A stretch of DNA of 8,333 bases, from positions 1 to 8,333 of the forward strand of contig CAMBZK010000043.1 of NCBI GenBank assembly GCA_945872225.1, in the 5' to 3' direction. Position numbers and translations under genes: made by a program. Source of the DNA: a candidate division TM6 bacterium UASB124. Its GTDB lineage: Bacteria > Babelota > Babeliae > Babelales > RVW-14. Shown here in pieces: positions 6,793 through 8,333 of this stretch (its first letter is position 1; each line of letters opens with the position of its first letter). Below the pieces are notes generated by a model. The model saw only the letters and a list, made by a program, of their open reading frames with translations. It made no database searches and was not told where the DNA came from.

Positions 6793-7752
6793 ACGACAGC
6801 TATTTTCATAGTCTTGCTCGCATGCAGTGCCAGCCAGCTCTTTGAGGCAGCCGCTTCGCCTGCTGGGCGGGGCTTGGCCGCGCTCAAAGAGAATTGCTTG
6901 GACGACATTGCCTCGTTTCTCGATGCTCGAGACAGAAATAACCTGGCAAAGACCTCCAAGAGCTCTTTTAAGACGCTTACCGAGCAGCCGCTATTGGAAA
7001 CCATGGCAAAGATTAGACTGCCGCTAACCGTTTCTGAAACGCGCTGGAACGGCTCAGTTACAAACCGCAGCATGACCCTTCCCCTTGCTCAAAAATCCCG
7101 AGTCCTAGTAGCACGCGCCATTTTGTGCGATGCTCTTCAGCCGGACGAGATAGAAAAAAAGGGAGATGGCACGTACCTTCTGCCAAACAAAACAATGCAA
7201 AAAGTGCTCTTAGCCCTTGGCGGAGGTAAAAGCTTACAGACAGGCGTAGCGGAGTCTAATGCTTTTGTCGTGATCAAAAGCCTCGCGAGCCGAGCAGATC
7301 CTAACCAAATAATTGCGATCTCACGGGCTCCCCTGCTGCATTACGCCTATGGCAAGCAGCACACGGGGATTATCAAATTACTACTCTCCCATGGCGCAAA
7401 CCCCAACGCCGCGCTGTACGGGACAACCTGTCTGCATGTGGCCGCCGAGAACAGCAATGTGGAAAGCGCCCGCCTCTTGCTTGACCACCCCGCGTTCAAT
7501 GCTATCAATGCACAGACGGACCTTGGCAGAACAGCGCTTCACCTAGCGTGCTACACCGGTCAAACCGCGATGGTCAAGATTCTACTTAGCCACGGCGCTA
7601 GCAAGGATGTCCGGGACAATATGGGCCTCACGCCCCTAGCCGTAGCCCGACGGCTAGAGGAGAGCGACTGCATAAAACTTCTTACAGGTCACACAACCAG
7701 GTGTCGGGCAGAGCGACGCACCGGCAGCCAGGCGAGTACCGCACAGGGGTAG
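6775..7752 (+). CDS. Exported F-box-like ankyrin-repeat protein, paralog 3
   Basis: Third paralog, 325 residues. The frame is open from a GTG at 6754 that overlaps the paralog 2 stop, but ATG 6775 is chosen because the bases around it match the start of paralog 1 and it begins the shared leader MTNLNRTTAIFIVLLAC (lipobox Cys17). The F-box-like segment (38-66) is the clearest of the three: LKENCLDDIASFLDARDRNN then LAKTSK. The middle, about 102-178, aligns well with paralog 1 (VARAILCDALQP, TMQKVLLAL, NAFVVIKSLASRADPNQ). Four ankyrin repeats lie at about 185-213, 215-246, 250-279 and 283-307, including GRTALHLACYTG. The C-terminal tail is basic and unlike the other two. Only 17 bases separate it from paralog 2, so co-transcription is likely. 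Confidence 0.85.
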   Translation: MTNLNRTTAIFIVLLACSASQLFEAAASPAGRGLAALKENCLDDIASFLDARDRNNLAKTSKSSFKTLTEQPLLETMAKIRLPLTVSETRWNGSVTNRSMTLPLAQKSRVLVARAILCDALQPDEIEKKGDGTYLLPNKTMQKVLLALGGGKSLQTGVAESNAFVVIKSLASRADPNQIIAISRAPLLHYAYGKQHTGIIKLLLSHGANPNAALYGTTCLHVAAENSNVESARLLLDHPAFNAINAQTDLGRTALHLACYTGQTAMVKILLSHGASKDVRDNMGLTPLAVARRLEESDCIKLLTGHTTRCRAERRTGSQASTAQG

Positions 7753-7776
7753 AAAAAGACCCAAAACCTCATTTTT

Positions 7777-7797
7777 TGGCATTTTATGCCACTTTTT
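7777..7797 (+). terminator. Probable terminator after the ankyrin array
   Basis: TGGCAT (7777-7782) and ATGCCA (7786-7791) form a 6-bp stem with a TTT loop, followed by C and five T residues (7793-7797). The stem is short and AT-rich at its apex, so termination may be partial. It lies 24 bases after the paralog 3 stop. Confidence 0.55.
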
Positions 7798-7805
7798 AAC
7801 CCCCT

Positions 7806-7831
7806 CTTTACAGTGTCTAATAGAATTAGTA
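7806..7831 (+). repeat. 26-base promoter-like repeat, copy 1
   Basis: Matches 8305-8330 at 23 of 26 positions; the shared core is CTTTACA followed by AATAGAATTAGTA. Both copies are preceded by TAACCCCC (7797-7804 and 8283-8290), at different distances. Confidence 0.75.
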
Positions 7832-7835
7832 AGAT
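7807..7835 (+). promoter_or_regulatory. Candidate promoter within repeat copy 1
   Basis: TTTACA (7807-7812, 5/6 of the -35 consensus) is followed after 17 bases by TAAGAT (7830-7835, 4/6 of the -10 consensus). Transcription would start near 7842, exactly at the base of the nested stem-loop. An alternative -10, TAGAAT (7821-7826), has no matching -35. Confidence 0.5.
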
Positions 7836-7842
7836 GGGAGCA

Positions 7843-7896
7843 GTTGTAGAGGCCGTCTAGCCAAACCGCTAGCAAAGCGCCTCATTGATTTACAAC
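7843..7896 (+). ncRNA. Nested stem-loop, candidate small RNA or structured leader
   Basis: Three nested perfect helices are visible: GTTGTA (7843-7848) with TACAAC (7891-7896), GAGGC (7849-7853) with GCCTC (7879-7883), and CTAGC (7857-7861) with GCTAG (7868-7872) around a six-base loop. That is 16 base pairs in 54 bases, with a 7-base bulge on the 3' side and a small internal loop. The 5' end coincides with the predicted start from the promoter at 7807-7835. No U-tract terminator follows directly, so it may be the 5' part of a longer RNA. The family is not recognised. Confidence 0.35.
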
Positions 7897-8063
7897 GGGT
7901 TTCTCTGACTTGTTCTTTTTGCTGCTATGGCCACTGAGCCGTATGATTTCACCAGCTTCTTTAAGTAAGCGTCTCCCAATTTTATTACCAATCTCATGTT
8001 CGCCGGTGCACAAGCACTTGCAACGTATGTTTCATGCTGATCTTATTCAGCCAAAGAGTTTTT

Positions 8064-8285
8064 ATGTTCGTATCATTTAAAGCACCGCTTGTTATAAGCG
8101 CAACTGCTGTTCTTATTTTTTCTGTAAGCCTGTTTGGCGCCTACTATGCAACCAACAACGATCTTATGTGCACCATGCAACGCGCATCCCAACGGTTTGT
8201 CAAAGTAACGGTTGATCGTTTTTCGACCGCTACCAAGAACAACCTGGGCAGAGATGCCTGGGTTGCTGTTAAAAAGCCAGCCTAA
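8064..8285 (+). CDS. Small hypothetical single-span membrane protein
   Basis: The 73-residue frame starts MFVSFKAPLVI and has one clear hydrophobic span at about residues 7-28, followed by a basic, polar 45-residue tail ending GRDAWVAVKKPA. No family is recognised. ATG 8064 is preferred over ATG 8034 because AAAGAG lies 5 bases upstream and it places the hydrophobic span near the N-terminus. A weak promoter-like pair, TTGCAA (8018-8023) and TCTTAT (8041-8046) with 17-base spacing, lies just before it; otherwise the promoter at 7807 could serve it. It is bracketed by the two copies of the 26-base repeat. It could be a signal anchor or an uncleaved leader; evidence for expression is only the membrane-protein-like composition. 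Confidence 0.5.
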   Translation: MFVSFKAPLVISATAVLIFSVSLFGAYYATNNDLMCTMQRASQRFVKVTVDRFSTATKNNLGRDAWVAVKKPA

Positions 8286-8304
8286 CCCCCATTTTTACCT
8301 GGCA

Positions 8305-8330
8305 CTTTACAATGCCAAATAGAATTAGTA
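8305..8330 (+). repeat. 26-base promoter-like repeat, copy 2
   Basis: Second copy of the repeat at 7806-7831. TTTACA (8306-8311) is again 17 bases from a TAGAA that runs off the window at 8333. In this copy the -35 box lies inside the loop of a short hairpin, TGGCA (8300-8304) with TGCCA (8313-8317). It would drive a gene or RNA beyond the window. Confidence 0.7.
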
Positions 8331-8333
8331 GAA

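Larger units (their letters stand above)
7753..8063. other. 311-base region without a confident gene
   Basis: The stretch holds the hairpin terminator of the ankyrin array, a candidate promoter (7807-7835), a nested stem-loop (7843-7896) and a short minus-strand frame (7882 to about 8025) with protein-like composition but no ATG. No tRNA T-arm or other known RNA signature is recognisable. Confidence 0.6.

Noticed and set aside
4508..7752. CRISPR-like or short tandem DNA repeat array
   Set aside because: The periodicity is the roughly 33-residue ankyrin repeat at protein level; the DNA repeats are diverged and coding.
7836..7910. tRNA-like fold downstream of the first promoter repeat
   Set aside because: No T-arm GTTCRA sequence, no 7-bp acceptor stem and no anticodon arm of the right geometry.
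8299..8317. Sigma54-type promoter (CTGGCAC ... TGC)
   Set aside because: The spacing between the GG and GC elements is 11 rather than 10 bases, and the other repeat copy lacks the GG element.

Overview
The window reads as a bacterial chromosome segment from a Gram-negative-type, probably host-associated organism. It combines a compact cell-division operon (ftsQ-ftsA-ftsZ), a type IV pilus / type II secretion ATPase, and three tandem genes for exported ankyrin-repeat proteins with an F-box-like segment near the N-terminus. Ankyrin and F-box modules next to a reduced division cluster fit intracellular parasites of protists. Candidatus Dependentiae (TM6/Babeliae) is my best guess, but that is inference from gene style only; no rRNA or other phylogenetic marker was tested.

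Layout. Bases 840 to 1 (minus strand) hold the first 280 codons of a GspE/PilB-family ATPase, cut by the window edge. A divergent intergenic region (841-1016) carries a good sigma70-like promoter for that gene. Bases 1017-4344 (plus strand) hold an FtsQ-like protein, FtsA and FtsZ, tightly coupled by an 8-base overlap and a 9-base gap, and closed by a strong intrinsic terminator at 4394-4417. Bases 4508-7752 hold three head-to-tail paralogs (385, 351 and 325 residues), each with a leader containing an LLAC lipobox, an F-box-like helical segment, a variable helical middle and four or five ankyrin repeats. They are separated by only 36 and 17 bases, share the sequence around their start codons, and look like one operon ending at a hairpin near 7777-7797.

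The right end (7753-8333) is sparse. It has a 26-base sequence found twice (7806-7831 and 8305-8330) that looks like a promoter, a nested stem-loop beginning where the first copy should start transcription (7843-7896), and a small single-membrane-span ORF (8064-8285) between the two copies.

How it fits together: FtsA and FtsZ form the membrane-anchored division ring, and the FtsQ-like protein is its periplasmic partner. The pilus/secretion ATPase and the ankyrin proteins are more likely part of the cell-surface or host-interaction equipment. The most unusual parts are the F-box-like/ankyrin lipoprotein array and the repeated promoter with its structured transcript.
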